64,000 bases of DNA from Echinarachnius parma. Lineage: Eukaryota; Echinodermata; Echinoidea; Clypeasteroida; Echinarachniidae. Position 1 is the stretch's first letter, and each line of letters opens with the position of its first letter. The position numbers were made by a program, and so were the translations under genes. Under the pieces are notes generated by a model. The model was given only the letters and a program-made list of their open reading frames with translations. It ran no database searches and had not been told where the DNA came from. The DNA lies in NCBI GenBank assembly GCA_037951105.1, contig JBAMJV010001375.1:1-64000 (forward strand), given 5' to 3'. This document shows positions 27,601 to 43,100 of the stretch, one piece after another.

Positions 27601-30600
27601 TTAAAACACGTTGTGTAATGTAACCCCTTTCGAGACTCAATTGATTTTAGTAGTTCCAAGTTCAAGAGTTTTTATTTTACATTTACAACATAAAAACACA
27701 CAATCAAATGTATGTCAGCACATTATCATTGTGGTTAACCTGTTCCCTACTAGATTTTGCAATCCCCAACAGAGTACATACAGGGACCACCCGGTTCCTG
27801 TAGGCAATGTGTTAATAAAAAGGAAATACAAAAGGAGGTTCACCTACGTACTATTCATGTAAAAGTATCTCTACTACTGTGGAAATTGGAGGTATATATG
27901 GTAAAATATGCGTTCTCCATTTTGCCCTAGCCTGGGAGTATATTCTGGACCAGTCCTAAACTTTTATATAAATTTAAATAACCATTAAGTATTTGATTTT
28001 GTTTTCAAAAAGAAAAAAGTTGATCCCTTTTTGTTAACCCTAAATGAGGGATGCTCTCCTACGCTCTCACCCACTCACTAACATGTACTGTAATGGTTGA
28101 ATGTCAAAGGAAATTCAATTATATAAATTGCAATCACTGCTTGAAGCAGCAGCAATATCTTAATTAAATGACAACAAATAGGACAGGAAAATATTATCCA
28201 ACATTTTCTGCATTACATTACAAATGACCTTTTCTTACACTTCATGTTCTTAATCTACATGTATTAATCCTCAAGAAAACATACTTTTTAAAGTCAGATT
28301 CGTTTTAATCAGACTAATTACATGGATTTCTTTACTTACGTCAGAAGCCGCCCTAGCAATGGTTATACAGCTTTGTACATTAATATAATACATGTGGTCT
28401 TCTGTATTTTGTATGATAATGTGCCACAGTTTATTATAACTTTGGAAAATTATCAAAACTATTTTCTACCTAAAAGCTTTGAACAAGTAGTTCCGTCCAA
28501 ATAGCAAGTAAATGTATGATCCATTTTCCCACCATGCAAGAAGGACAAATTATTAACTTAATATCCTGGAAATGATTTCATCCGTTACTTACAACAGAAG
28601 CCTCCTTGACGCACTTCGGAAAAATAATACAAATATGTTTCTACCTAAACATTTTGAGCAAGCATTACTTGCCAACAGGATAAGAAGGAAAAACTATTAA
28701 GGTAGTATCCTGAAAATGATCATAATAATATCAATAATAATAATATATTCATAGAGGGCAAATTATTATAAAAGAGCCTCTAAGCGCTTATTAAGTGTAC
28801 ATATGCAAATTATGTATTTGTTTTTATACTTACAACAGAAGCCTCCTTGGCAGTAATCATACAGCTCTGTACGTTGTCATCTACTCCATCCAGAACCATC
28901 CTCTCAAATATGCACTCCTGGGCTTGAGCCTGCCAACAGAAAACGATAGCAAAATAATAAAATACCCATGGATGAAGATATTCAGGATTCATATATTATT
29001 TTGCATACTTTGCAACATCATTATGGTCTTTTCCTATAATTTGGTTTTCTGAAATTCTAAATTTCAAACTTAAAGGGGCAATCAGAGAAAAGAGACTCAA
29101 TCATTGAAATTCAAACTATTTTGTCAATTTTGCAATTTTATTACATTCTTGCCTATAATTTAGAGCTCTCTCTCAAAGGCAAAACCTTAAACTGAAAGGG
29201 TAATCAGAGAATAAAGTTCCTCTATCATCCAAATTAAAAAAACCCATGCAATTTACCAAACTTGATCCAACAGTTCAATTTAACCCTCGGAGCCATTATG
29301 ATAAAACAAAATTAAGTACTACTGACCAGCATGAGTCCGCCCAGCATGCCGAGGACCGGTCCACTCATGTCCATGCTGGGGGCGTGGCTGAAGTTCTCCC
29401 CGAGGTACTTGAATGATCCTGCTGCCTTCTCTAGGTACGCAATGGCCTTGGATACCCCTTCCTCAACGGTACGGTCCTATGAGGAAGAAACGCAATCAAT
29501 ATTTGTTTTAATTTGAAGGAAAGATAATATATCAAACAAAAGTTCTCTTTGTATCTTTTTTTAATAAGGATAATCCTGTTGTCTTTTCCAGCTATGCAAT
29601 GGCCTTGGACACCCCTTTCTAAAATGGTACAGTCCTGGAGTTAAATAATGATAATAATGATGATGATGACGACAACGACAATTAATAATGTCATGATAGT
29701 AATATTAATAGCATAATAATTACCGTAAAACTCCGTGTATAAGGCGCACTTTTTTCCGTCGGAAAAAATTTCAAAGTCGAGGGTGCGCCTTATACACAGG
29801 TACAAGCAATTTTTTTGATTTTTTTTTGGGGACACCGTGTAGTCATGTTCAATGTGTATTACACTGGTCCTGAGCTTGATGTGAGGGGAACATTTATCAA
29901 CATATACCTTTTTCCTACATACAAATGATAGTGGTTAGTAAAACAAAATATAAGTTTTGTAAGCAGTTACACTGCAACTAATTGATTATTCAATGTTCAT
30001 GAGTAGCAGCATTCATTTAATATTCAATTTTCTAACCAGTGGTCATACATTTTTCTCATTAAAAAACAGTTATTAATGAATTTAGCATTTTGCATATTTA
30101 ATGAGCATTAATGAGCATTTTTTTTTTATAGAAAGTTGGGGGTGCGCCTTATACACGGGTGCGCCTTATACACGGAGTTTTACGGTATACATCTATATCG
30201 TGCACACATCCATTCTTTTAGACAGATTTCTATCCAATCATTATGACACATACATTGTAGCATATCAATCAAACAAATAATCACATCAATCATGATAAAC
30301 TTCAGACATGTAAAGAGACTTCATCGGGTATGGTTTCAAGCAAGGTTGATATTGTTCAGGATTAACGTAGGTAAAGTAGATTTCAATTCAATTCAATTCA
30401 AATAATAGTACTTTAAATCTAAGATTATTATTACAAGTTGGGTGATCTTGGATTTCGACCCTAGATGAAGCAGGAAATGTAAGAAAAGCAAAAGAGGGAA
30501 AAAGTTTGATAAATTGTGACACGTTCAATGTGGCTGGGAAACGCATATCAACTCCGAATACTAGCTGTAGTGCAAATTGAACAACAAAGCTTGGCGCCTG

Positions 30601-33600
30601 CAGAAGTCATCAGGCTGATTAGAGTCGGGGCGGAAATGTCATCAGATTTATTTGAGACGGGGAGGAAATGTCATGGTCAAATGGTTGGTGCCAACGTGCC
30701 AAACCAAAATGGGAGCTCTATCCATCAGACACCTGTAGGTAGGGCGTAGGCGAGACAAACCCTTCTCGTTAGAGACTTGATTCCATTCAATGAAGCAATC
30801 AATATCTGTATTCAGAATGTTATATACTGTACATGTATTTGTACATCTGTACAAAAACAATACAAACACATAAGAGGGAATAAGTTCGATAAATTGTGAC
30901 ACGTTCAATGTGGCTGGGAAACGCATATCAACTCCGAATACTAGCTGTTGTGCAAATTGGACAACAAAGCTTGGCGCCTGCAGAAGTCATCAGGCTAATT
31001 AGAGTCGGGGCGGAAATGTCATCGGATTTATTTGAGATGGGGCGGAAATGTCATGGTCAAATAATTTGGTGTCAATGTGCCAATCCAAAATGGGAGCTCT
31101 ATCCATCAGACACCTGTACGGCGTAGGCAAGACAAACCCTTCTCTAAATGTTAGTTATGTTGATTATAAAGTAAGTACTTTGTAATAGCAAGAACTTTAG
31201 CACTTGATTCCATTCAGATCTGTATTCCGAATGTTCTAGTATAATAAGTACATGTTCCCATCTGTACAAAAAAAAACAATAAAAAACATAAGGGGGAAAT
31301 TTGTGTAAAAATAAAGAAACACATGTGTGCCCCCCAACCCCACCCCCCCCCACCCGTATAATTGGTGAGCCCCCCAATCCAAAATGGCAGCTCTTTTCCA
31401 TCAGACATAGACGAGACCAACCCTTCTCTAAATGTAAGTTAAAATGTTGATCATGTACAATTTTAGCAAGTTAGGGACTTGATTCCATTCAAAGCAGCAG
31501 CCATTATCTGTAATCAGAATGTTCTATAATTTACATTTGTACATATTTCCATCTGTACAAAAACAATAAAAAACATGTAAGGGGGAATCTGTGTAAAAAT
31601 TTTAAAAATACATGAAGTGTGCCCCCCCCCCCCCGCCCCAATTATCTGTGTGCCCCGGTCCGACCACGCTACGCCACTGCTGAGAATGCAATGATTATTC
31701 CTGGTTTCATGACAATATATTATAATACAATATTTTTTTTGAACAAATTTAGCCAGGTATCTGCCTGCGCCCTCTTTAGTGAGCGGCTACTATTTGAAGG
31801 AAAATAGCCTTCTTAATGAATCGGCAAGATTTATTTGTACCAGTCAAGCATGGTAGAATGATAACTATTAGTTTTCAATGATAACACACAAGTTCTTATC
31901 ACTAAAATTTAGTTAAATTTAAACTAAACTATCCCTTTAACGCATCTATCAATCAAATGTCAAAAGTTTCTGAACAACATTTAATGCCAGAGGTGCAAAT
32001 TTGCATCCTACAACACATCAGCATAGAGCACTGTATACATAATGTAATGTACAAGTTGAATGCCAATCTATTGGCACCGGTGTGAGGTGTGATCATGTGA
32101 TTCAAGATCATCAATCTCACTGTACATCCACCTGCCATTATAATGTCAATACATTGTAGTCCCTTTGATCATACAAAGTAATCAGAATATTACATCAACT
32201 TTAATGTTTTCCTATTTCAGAGATAAATAGATTTAAAAGCAAGATTTCACTGCTCATTTTTTATTTACATTCATGATAAATATATATTTCTGGTCAGTTC
32301 TGTCATGTTTGAAACAAATTTAATTAAGTAAATTTTGAAGATTTTGATCATCCTAAAATCCTAGATATAACTATGAATTAGGTTATATTCACTATTTTTT
32401 GGGTAATTTTAATACAGAAATCTTGACATCTTGCAAAAGATAAAGTCAACCACAAATAGGTATCAAATTCCCTTCCAGCACAAAAGTGTTGCAATCTATA
32501 ATTAATACTATTCAAGCTAATTTGTGAATTAAAGATAACAGAACAGATGTTGTTTTAACATTACTATACATAATACATAAACTGTCAGTACGGTCTGCCT
32601 CTCCACCCTCAAGTCATTAACGATTCCAAACTGATCGGATAACGGATGAGTCACATGCCTGAATCGACCCATCAATCTCCCCAAAGAATCGCTCTTCAAT
32701 TCACTCTCCCTCGGAGGATGAGGATCTGCTCCTCATCCTCTCGTTACCATGACAACACTCCCTTCATGCTGTAACTCGAGATGGCTTTATACCACGAAGC
32801 TAAACACCACGGTGACAGAGATTAATGAGCATAAAAGAAACTATAATGGTTCTATCTTGTACGTCATGCTACAAGAAGATACTCTACTCCAGATGGCTTA
32901 CCACAAAACTCGCACCATGTCACAATGGAGATTAATGAACCAAACAGAACAGATATTACGATGAACAAATCACAATCATTATGGTTCTTTTTACACCATG
33001 GTACACAAATCTGTATACTTCTCTTATTACCACTGACATTTCTTCATGCTGCTCGAGATGGTTTTACAATAAACTAAACATCAGGTCGCAACGGAGCATT
33101 ATAAGCAGAATAAGACACTACAAAAAAAAAGATAACAATCAGGGTTCTATCTTTTACCATCATGGTACAGGAGGATGATATATTCGTCATCCTCTTTGTT
33201 ACCATGGCAACACTGCCTTCATGCCGTGACTTGAGATGGTTTACCAAGAAACTGAACACCAGGTCGCAATGGGGAATAATGAGCACAAAAGAAACTACAA
33301 CGAACACAAGATACTCATATATATAGTTCCATCTGTTTTTCTTTCAGATACCATGGTAATAAGAGATGGTACTATCTATCATCTAGTTGCTATGGCAACC
33401 CCTATATTCATGCTGTGACTCTGATGAATTACCAAGAAACTACAGTCAGGTCACAACTGTAGAAAAGCAAAAATGAAACTATACAACAATATTGCAATCA
33501 TATATATGGTTCTATATCTTTTATCACTGTGATAAAAGAGGATGGTCCTCTTCTTGATTGTTACCATGGCGATATGATATCCATGCTGTGACTCGGACAG

Positions 33601-36600
33601 ATTAGCAGGAAACAAAACACTGGGTCACAATGGGGTATAACGAGCGATCGCTGAAACCCAATCAGCAGAATAAACAATTTTAACCCGTTCCTTTCTCGAG
33701 ATTCTGAAATCTCCATGGACTTCGTACTTAGCCCATCATATTTCAGTAGGCAAGGCCTTAAGATTTGAAGTTATACAAACTGCATATAATCTATGGAGTA
33801 CTGCCTACAAGTATCTATGAAATACACAAGGGTAATTAGCAAATGGATTCCATTTTTAAAGCATCTCTGTATACCACGATCTACCTTCTCACGAAAAACA
33901 TCAACAAAGGAGCAAAATACAATGAGACAAATCAGCACAATTTCTGCTTTTCACACACAAAACATATATATAGCGTCATGCAATTAACATCCACCCAACA
34001 CAGAAGAAAAATTATAATTGTATAATACACAGTTAAAACGGTCATGATTAACATTGGGATAGTTTTTAGAGGGTTTGAAAAACCAATGTATGTTATCAAA
34101 GGGCATCATTTAAAAATCATAAAAGCTGCATTATCCATGTTTTCAGAACCCCACCCCCCCCCCCCCCCAAAAAAAAAAAAACACATCGGGAGAATCTTTC
34201 TTTAAACCGAACCCTCGTTGACTTTCAAATTGGCAAAATTTGGTATGTTTGTGAAGGAAATGTTATTTTTTCTAAGGATATTAACTTAATCCGCGATAAA
34301 AATGTTGAAATTTGACTAAAAAAGTCTTCGAAAATGGGGCAAAAGTGAGCAGTCTCCGAGACTGAAATTCGCTCAACGATCGGCCTGAAAATCGTGACGT
34401 CATCGGTAGAACGGGCCCGGCCGATCAGCTGATCAAGCAAAGCGATGCGCGTGCATTATACGGTGTTGTGTATTACTTTTTGATAATTCGTACGATCGAG
34501 CTGGACAGTTTTATTTCGAGGACGTCATCAAATTTCTCTGCACCAAATCGCCGTCAAACGGCGAAAATCGGGGTTCAGAATAAGAGTTTAAATTTGCTTT
34601 TAATTGTTTTCTGGGCGGTGTTAGGGCTTCAAAATTAACTTTTTCATGCTCAGTATGTTCTCAGCTTTCAGAAGAGGTACAATATGCATATTATAGGATC
34701 TTCATTGAGTTTTCGGTTTAAATATCATATTTCTCACCTGTTTTGCTCCCATTTGTGTGAAGAGAGAGGCGACGTTGAAGAGCACACTACCCTTCTCAAA
34801 GGCTGCAGACTTCTGGAGGGATGGGACTCCAGTCAGAGCATCGTACCTGCAAAGATTAAAGCAAGATGTCAAGATTTAACAGCAGAATTATGGAAATGTA
34901 AAATTAGTACCAACAAAATATAACATTACATTTATGTATGTCTGGAAATGAAAATGTACAGATTTTTAAATGGATGGGATTCCAGCCAGGGCATCATACC
35001 TGCAAAGAAAGAAGCAAAATATAATGATTTAACACAAGAATTGTAGAGATTCATGATTTTACTTAACTTAAAGGGAACCACCACCCAAAATAATATTCAT
35101 AAATGAAATGTAATAGTTTTAGAAGTCCATATTTTACCAACAAGTTCAGACAAATTGGTTTCCAGACAAATTATATAATTTGAAAAACCATTACGATAAT
35201 ACAGTAATTCTTAATTGAAATGATTTGGAGAATTACATACAGTGTAAGGAGATTATTGAATATCAATATGAGTGTCAGCGGCCGAGGAGAAGGGCAATAA
35301 CAATTTGTTTTGAAAAACAAAATGTTTGTATTTTCACATGAGGTGTAATTAACCGCGATTCAGTGGGCAAATCTGTGATTGAAATTCACACGAACCCGAC
35401 CGACAATCGAACACCCACAATCATAAGCGTCCCTAAGCATCACACCTTCTATTCCTGGCAATTTCCTGCCTCACACCCAAACAAAAGGCTCTCCAACTGT
35501 TTGCAAACAGGGCATCTACCTCAATATTGAGTTTATTTTCTGGTACAGGCTCTGGTATTTTTTTAATTCCCATGATTACAGAGTTCTTTTGTTTGGTCCC
35601 ACAGGTAAATATTAAAAAGCATACATGTGCTATTTTTGTCACGTAGGCGAGTAACCAAACCGCTTGCTATGGTTTAAGGGTTAGAGGCTTCAGGGAATAA
35701 ATACAATTTATTAAAAATACATGAACATTAGAATCTTTACTGTAGATCTTTCTATCATTTTGGGGTGATAATTTATCAAATAAACATTTGCAACATTTAA
35801 CCATTGATTAATAATTCATTAAAAAAACACTTACAAATTATACTGGAATTCATTTTATTTTTCAATCAACCTCCTTGATATCGTTATATTTTACAATAGT
35901 ACACTGTACATCCTCCATGCGAGTCCATAAACTCCAAATTATTTTGACAATAGCATAATTTCAGCATCTTTTTGTCATCTCAATTTTGTACCTACATAAA
36001 TCATGTTCTGAAAACTGAAAAGTAGGAACAATGAATGTTGCTTTGACTACAAATAATTAGTTAACCTTACTTTGAACCTATCCTAAAGGAAAGAAACATA
36101 AAAGCACCAAGTGTGAACATCGATACCTCTTGAATTACATAGCCTAGTACTTTTGCATACATTTTTCCCAGTTCACAATTTCATACTATTATTTTGTCAT
36201 GCCTATTTAACAGAATTTTCGCACAGTACTGTATACCACTGTATGTATCGCCCCCCCAAATGCAAAAAAGAGCCCCAGAAACCCATAAAAGTGCCTTGGA
36301 AAATTGCATAGAGTTCAATGCAAATCAAATTTTGGAGTGTTATTTTCATGCAGGCAAGTTTGAAAAGTAGCTCCCGAAAAATAAATTTTATTTTGTCTGT
36401 ATAATTTATAAAGAGTATCAATGTTTGGATTTCACACCAAAAATCAGACGTCATAACCCGTTCTTCCATTGTAGTTTGTTGGTTATGCAGTGTGCAAACA
36501 TTTGAGCTACAACAATGAGCTGTTGTTTTGTTAGACCTCAAACTCTTAATAATATTCATGACTGATATTGGACGTCATATCGGTTTTCATCGTAAATAAA

Positions 36601-39600
36601 AACTGCAAACATTTGATCTACGAACTTGAATAAAGTTGTTGTTTGGTTATAAATTTAGTCTTAAGCTCCAATAATTTGGATGATTAAAATTAGATGACAT
36701 GCCCCTCACTTCCAGAGAATAACAAGTTAAAACATTGAAGCTGCAAAAGTAATTTGTTGTTTTGTTAGACCACAAATAATGAATGACTGATATTGGACGT
36801 CATATCGGTTTTCATTGTGAATTAAAACCGCAAACATTTGAGTTGTATGAAGTTATTGTCAATATTGTTATCTAGACTTAAGCTCAAATAATTTTGATGA
36901 TTAAAATTTGATGACATACCCCTCACTTCCACAGAGAACACAAAGTTTCAAAATTTGAGCTGCAAAAATAAGTTGTTGTTTTATTTGACCTTCGAATCAA
37001 ATTAACTAAATGTCATGATTGAAACATACCCCTTTATCCCACTGGGAACACAAAGTGCAACCATTCAAGCTACAATAATGTATTTTAGACCTGCATGCTG
37101 AAGTAACACACGCTCCACTTCCATTGCTAATTCACAGACTAAACATTCAAGTTACAGAAATCAATGTGTGTATTTTGTTACCTCATACGCCAATAATTGT
37201 CATGACTGAAATTAGATGACATGCTCCTTCATTACTTCTATTATGAATGTGAAGGGCAAACATTCGAGCTACAAACAATAAATTAAACTTTTTCTTAAAG
37301 ACCTCAAACCCCAATTATAGGCGTCACATTTTCTACTTTCGTTTTGATTGCAAACATTCGACCAGCAAAAAAAAAATTAGACCTTAAATGCTCTTTGAAA
37401 ACTCAATTATGTTTTAGACGACGGGGCATGTAGCGCACTCTCGCCTTCTTTCCTAGATGTAATGTTATAGTCCGCTAAGTATGCATTCTTCCACAGAACA
37501 ATAGGGGAGATTCTTTGGTCTGCTGGGCTGGCAAAACATTCAAAGACTGCTAGATTGGTTCCCACGATGTGGTGCTTATATAGCAGCAGTCTATTAGAAG
37601 GCCATTTGCCACCATGCAGTCCAGGGCATTCACATTTACCCGTATTGACAATTTATACGATACAAACTTTATAAAGAACTTTATAGAAGTACACTTTGAA
37701 ACATTCACCATATTTTTAAAAAAAAATATAAACAAAATAGAACAACAATATTGATTAGATGCCCTGGTACGCAGGGTAAAAAAAAATTTATTTTGAGGGC
37801 TACTTTTCAAGGCATGAAAAAACCACTCTAAAATGTGTTTTGCCATAAACTCTATGCAAATAATATATGGGGGCTCTTTTGGGCATTTAGAGGGCAAATT
37901 TGTCCTGAGCCTCCATGTATTTTTTTCACTGCTGGTTTGTCATGCAGTCAAACCTACTCTTGCGACCACCTGTATAATGAAACACCTTCTGGTAAAAAGC
38001 TGTTATCAAGTGTATTAATCTTAAATAAATATCACTGAAATACCACAAAAGTATTCATCCTCTGTAACAATAATTGTCTGTATGGTCGTTTTGTTTTAAA
38101 CTTCCAGGGATCTGGTACAGCTCCCATTTCCCAGGTCGAACAGTTGAATGAATTCACTCAACCTTGTTGTATTTTGGTTTTGTTCTGTTTAGAATGCCCA
38201 AGTGATGAAGGCCAATCATTCCAGATTTGGTCTAGTGATACTTTGATGTGGCGCGCCTGGTCAGTTTACTTAGCAGGCACCATGCTAAATATTTAATATT
38301 TCCCACATAATTGATTGCAAGAATGTTGGGAACACCCATAAATAGTGTGCTAAAATGTGACTTATTTTATAATATTAACTATATACAGGCTGTCTTAGTG
38401 GCCACCTGTCTATAGCAGCCAACCTGCCTATAATAGTGGTCACAAAAAGTGATCCCCTGCAGTGAAAATCTGTGCTATGGAAACTGTCTATAGAGGTAAC
38501 CTGTCTACAGTGGCCACTATTCATGTTTCCCCTAGGTGGTCGCTATACACAGTACACAGGTTTGACTGTAAATGAAAGAGCCATTTCAAAGCAATGTGTC
38601 GGTGTTACCTGAACCCCCCCCCCCCCCCCACCCCCTTTGCCATCATTTGAATGTCACTAATATGGCTACTGCAAGCAAGCATTTCAACACTTTAAACAAT
38701 TAATAGAAAAATACATATATATTTGGAGGATTCAAATGTCAGAAAGAAATACAATCAACTGTAAGTTGCAATTAATTGTAAGTCAGAAAATGTGCCAATT
38801 TAGTCACATGATCTGATTTACAATTAATTGCAATTTTACAATCAATTGCACCTCTTTCTGCAATAGGGCCCCCGTACATTTTGCCCACATGATTTGCTTG
38901 GAATTACCCAAATCAATTTTCCCAGTGCCGAGTATCAAATTATCAATCATTATTAGCCGAACGTTCCAGACTCTTCATACATTTTTGTTCTAGATCTAAA
39001 CAATATTTCAAATATTTCAACCTCCTTTGGACTTTGAGATCACACAAACATGTAAAGGCTCATTCTTTGCTCACCGATTACAACATTCCAAAGGCATTTA
39101 TTCTACTGACATGGCTACTGACAACACATAATTACACTTCAGGTTATGGACATACGCCTCATTTATTGCTTGACTTAGAGATAACTCGAGAGCTTGTGAC
39201 AAACAGATATAAAGTAAAACAAATAATGAGCTACATGTATGTCGTAACAACTGTAGTCTTGTAAACCCAGTGGCTTAATGATCAGGATCGTCTCCACTGT
39301 TTTATTTAAACAACATTCTGCAGCTTTGTGGTGTGGTAGCGAAAAATGTGTTAATTCCTTTATTTTTTTCATAAATTTACATGGAAGAAAAGCAAATTCT
39401 GATTCCTAATTTATAAAATTAGATTTAAAACTGAAATGGATAGATGTGTTTTGTTTGGGCCACCACAATCTGATGTTTGGCCACAAAAACATGAGAAGTC
39501 CAGATTTTTACTTTTGCTACAGAGCCACTAGCCCTGGTTAAAATATGTTCATGTCCACTCCAGAGCATATTTGAGAGACATGAACATGTTTAATAATAGC

Positions 39601-40111
39601 TCTATGACTATTATTTCTATCAACGAAGAGGCAAGAGGGATGATCTGCATGTTAACCTGATATCACATAATAGGTCAATAGGATGCAATCAATTACAGAC
39701 AGGAAATTCCAATTAGTCCTGCATGTTTACAAAACAAACTACAGGTGCATGCTCTTTGAAATAAAAAAGAAAAACGTGTTGATAGCAGAGCCAGAAAGCA
39801 AGAACAAGTTTTAAAAACTATCCACATTTACTGATCTTGACCCAGGTATGTATTAATGGTTACCAGGAAAGATGGGAATGTAGTGCCTTAGCACTTTTCA
39901 CACCTACAAAGTACCTGGCTAGAATGCTCCCCAGGGAGTGAAAATGTGCACTTTGGTATGCTGTTTTGCAGTGTCATAAGGAATCAAAATAATATCCAAT
40001 TAACATAAGCTGATTGTCAAGTGTGCCTGAACAAAAATTACACTCCCAAATTTGTTTTGCAAGTTAAATTTACAGATCAAAGCTCATTCATAATTTTTTT
40101 TTTTTTTTTTT

Positions 40112-40142
<31 letters not shown>

Positions 40143-43100
40143 GTAGGTTCCTTTGGGCACTTTGAGGGCTTCAATTGCCCTGAGCCCCTTCTATTTTTCG
40201 CTGCTGCTTGATTCCTAAAGGCCCGGATAGCGTCAACAGATGCCCAACGAATAGAACATTTGCGAAATCAAGTTATCAGGTGGTGGAAGTCCTCTCCATT
40301 GCTTCTTGCACAAAACATTCTGCCGGATAGAACAACTTACATCGCCTGACAAGGAACAGACAAGAAACCCATAACAGTGATGAAGATGAATAGATTGAAA
40401 ATGTTAAGTCTCCATCAGGCGTCTGTTAAATGCTATCCGGGGATATGTGACTGGGCCTTATTATGAGATGAGAATGCTGTTTGAATCATTAACGGTGGAT
40501 GTGAAGGGATTCAATTAAAGCCACACTCTACATTGTATGTCATTGCAGGATTTAACACATTACATGGTCTGACCATCAATCTTTAGTTAATTGAGTAAGA
40601 AATGGATAATAATAACAATTAAAATGAAAGGTCATCTTAACAGGTTTGACAAGGTGATAAGTGTCCTATCCACAACGTCATTAATGGATTGAAAATGTTC
40701 AAGCATTTTTTTTTCTGCGTGCACATCCCCCAAATTGTCTGGCCTTCGTCTGTTATACTTATAGGGAATGAGTGTCAAAACCAAAATTGAATCATCTTAA
40801 TAATTGAGTTAAAGATAACAATAGAAAATTTTATCTATTACTTCATATAGATCTTGTTTTTTAGGAAATGTACTCCCATTGGAATACTCTACTTGTTTTT
40901 ATGTTTTTATACCATGAATGCCAACGACTTTTGTACTTGATTCTGAAGGTTTATGCATTTAAACTTCTTTACTCTGTATTATAAGCATAGTCCTAGGTCT
41001 ATGGTATAAGGTAACCGTATACACACTATAATGTATTGTTATACAGAAATTCAATCAAAACACGCAATAAGCGACGAGGGAACAATTAATATCTCTGCAA
41101 ATAGCAGGCCTATCCATGCAGTTAGAGCAAACAACAAATGCAAACAACCCCAGAGAGTAAACTGTCCAGAAAAGTCCAAGCCTACAAATGCAAATTTAAA
41201 CAGCTCTCTATACTTTCCATGATAAATTGTGCACCAAATCTACATTGCAGCTGGAGGCATACATTTGTAGTACAGTAATCTATAGCTGTGATGCATGAAA
41301 TAGGGCATCTTATAAGTCAAGTACAACGAATAAAAAAAGATATTGAAGGATTTTACTTCATCGATAAATCAGGTCATATTAATACAAGAAGTAAGAGTCA
41401 ATATTAAGAATGCTATTAAAACAAGTCAATATAAAGAGGAAAACTGGAATATTCTAGCTAAAACCACTAAAAATGCAAATTTGCTCAGTGCCATGTAAAC
41501 TGTTTGTGATTACTTTTAAAAACTTTGTGGCCCATATTGGAAGGCATATATTTCACATACAGTATAAGTGCTCATGAAAACTTACATTAACAAATAAAAG
41601 AAGGTTCAATAACTTAAACATGCTGTCTTATCTCTCCTTTTATTGAGCATTTTATATTTTTTTTGTGTCAGATATCTTATTCTTTCATCGTATCAAAGTC
41701 TAACCCGAGACTTAGTTTCGCTACGTGAAATTGTAAGGAACGTTATATTCGCAAGATTGAACATTTCTTTTGTTTGTGTTTTAAAAATATCTAAAAAGTC
41801 CATAAAAATCCTTCATTTTTTATTTGCTCCTGTTGTATAATGTTTAATGTTTTCCGGTTGTATTGTACCATATTCAATAGTAACATAAGAATGATAAAAA
41901 CTTAGTTGCAACTTCAAAAGATAATTTCTTTTGAATAAATATTGATTCAGGTGCTACCCTATCTTATTAGGATTATATAAGATCAATGGCATATTCTGAT
42001 TTATAATTAATCGTTCTAAGAAATAAATAGCTGAACAATTGTGCTTTTCTTTTCTAAAAAAAAACCCTTGAATATCATGTCAAAACAAACAAACATTAAA
42101 TTGCATTTATGGGGGTTTACCAATTACCATACTTTATTATTGATTGGTGCAATAATGCTGTGCCTCTACGCAAGTACACATTCAGAATGTGTACATTTCT
42201 GGAGAAATATTAACATAAAATTGCATTTATGATGATGAAGGTATACCAGATACTTTACTCAAGTCTCCACACTAACTTTTTTCTCTAATGGCCCATTTGG
42301 GCAAGTAAATCATAAATGTTCAAATTTTACTTGCCCAAACAGATGATCCACTTGCCCGCTTACTACTGGATGAGATTTTCATGTAAGGAACTACATTCTA
42401 TTCTCGTAGTTGAAGATGAATTTAAGTTGCCCGATCAGGCTAGCAATCTACATGTAGACCATTTATGAAATGTTGCTTGCCTGACATAAATTTCTACTTG
42501 CCCCGGGCAAGTGGGCAAGTGCAAGTGTCGAGCCCTGCTTGACTAGCAATTGGTGCGATGCTGTGCATCTGCGGAAGAATGTGTTATGTGTTGTGTATAC
42601 ATTTCTAGAGAACGTTTGTATCCGCCCAGTTGGAGGCATTCCTATCTCACTAGTTGGTCTATTACCTGCTATTTATAGGCACCACTTGCCGACATGGTTT
42701 AATTGATAACTGTCAGTGCTATACATGTGTTAGTGCAGTTCCTGTCCCCTATACTTGTAAAGGTGAGGGACTGATCAAAGCCCCATTATGCAATATCAGA
42801 AGTTCAGAACTTCAAATTTAGCAAACTTGGAACATTTAATATTTTTATTTTTAACCCATTCAGGACTGGTTCCAAATACACTCATACTTGGGTCTATGAT
42901 TTCATTTTGAATGTTTTCACTTAGAAATATTATTATTTTTTATTTAAAAATACCTTTTTTCTCATTAAACAGCTAAATGTATAATTGCGAGTACTGAGAT
43001 TATCATAATGCCCATTAAACCAATAACAAACATACATGTAGTCAATACAATGTATATTCAGACTAGATAATATTCAACATATTTACCAATTAAGTTTAAC

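Noticed and set aside
30516..31126. Pair of 76-77 codon frames with nearly the same protein ([18 protein letters not shown])
   Set aside because: They are a consequence of the 380-bp tandem duplication. There is no recognisable domain and the differences are not concentrated at third positions in any obvious way.
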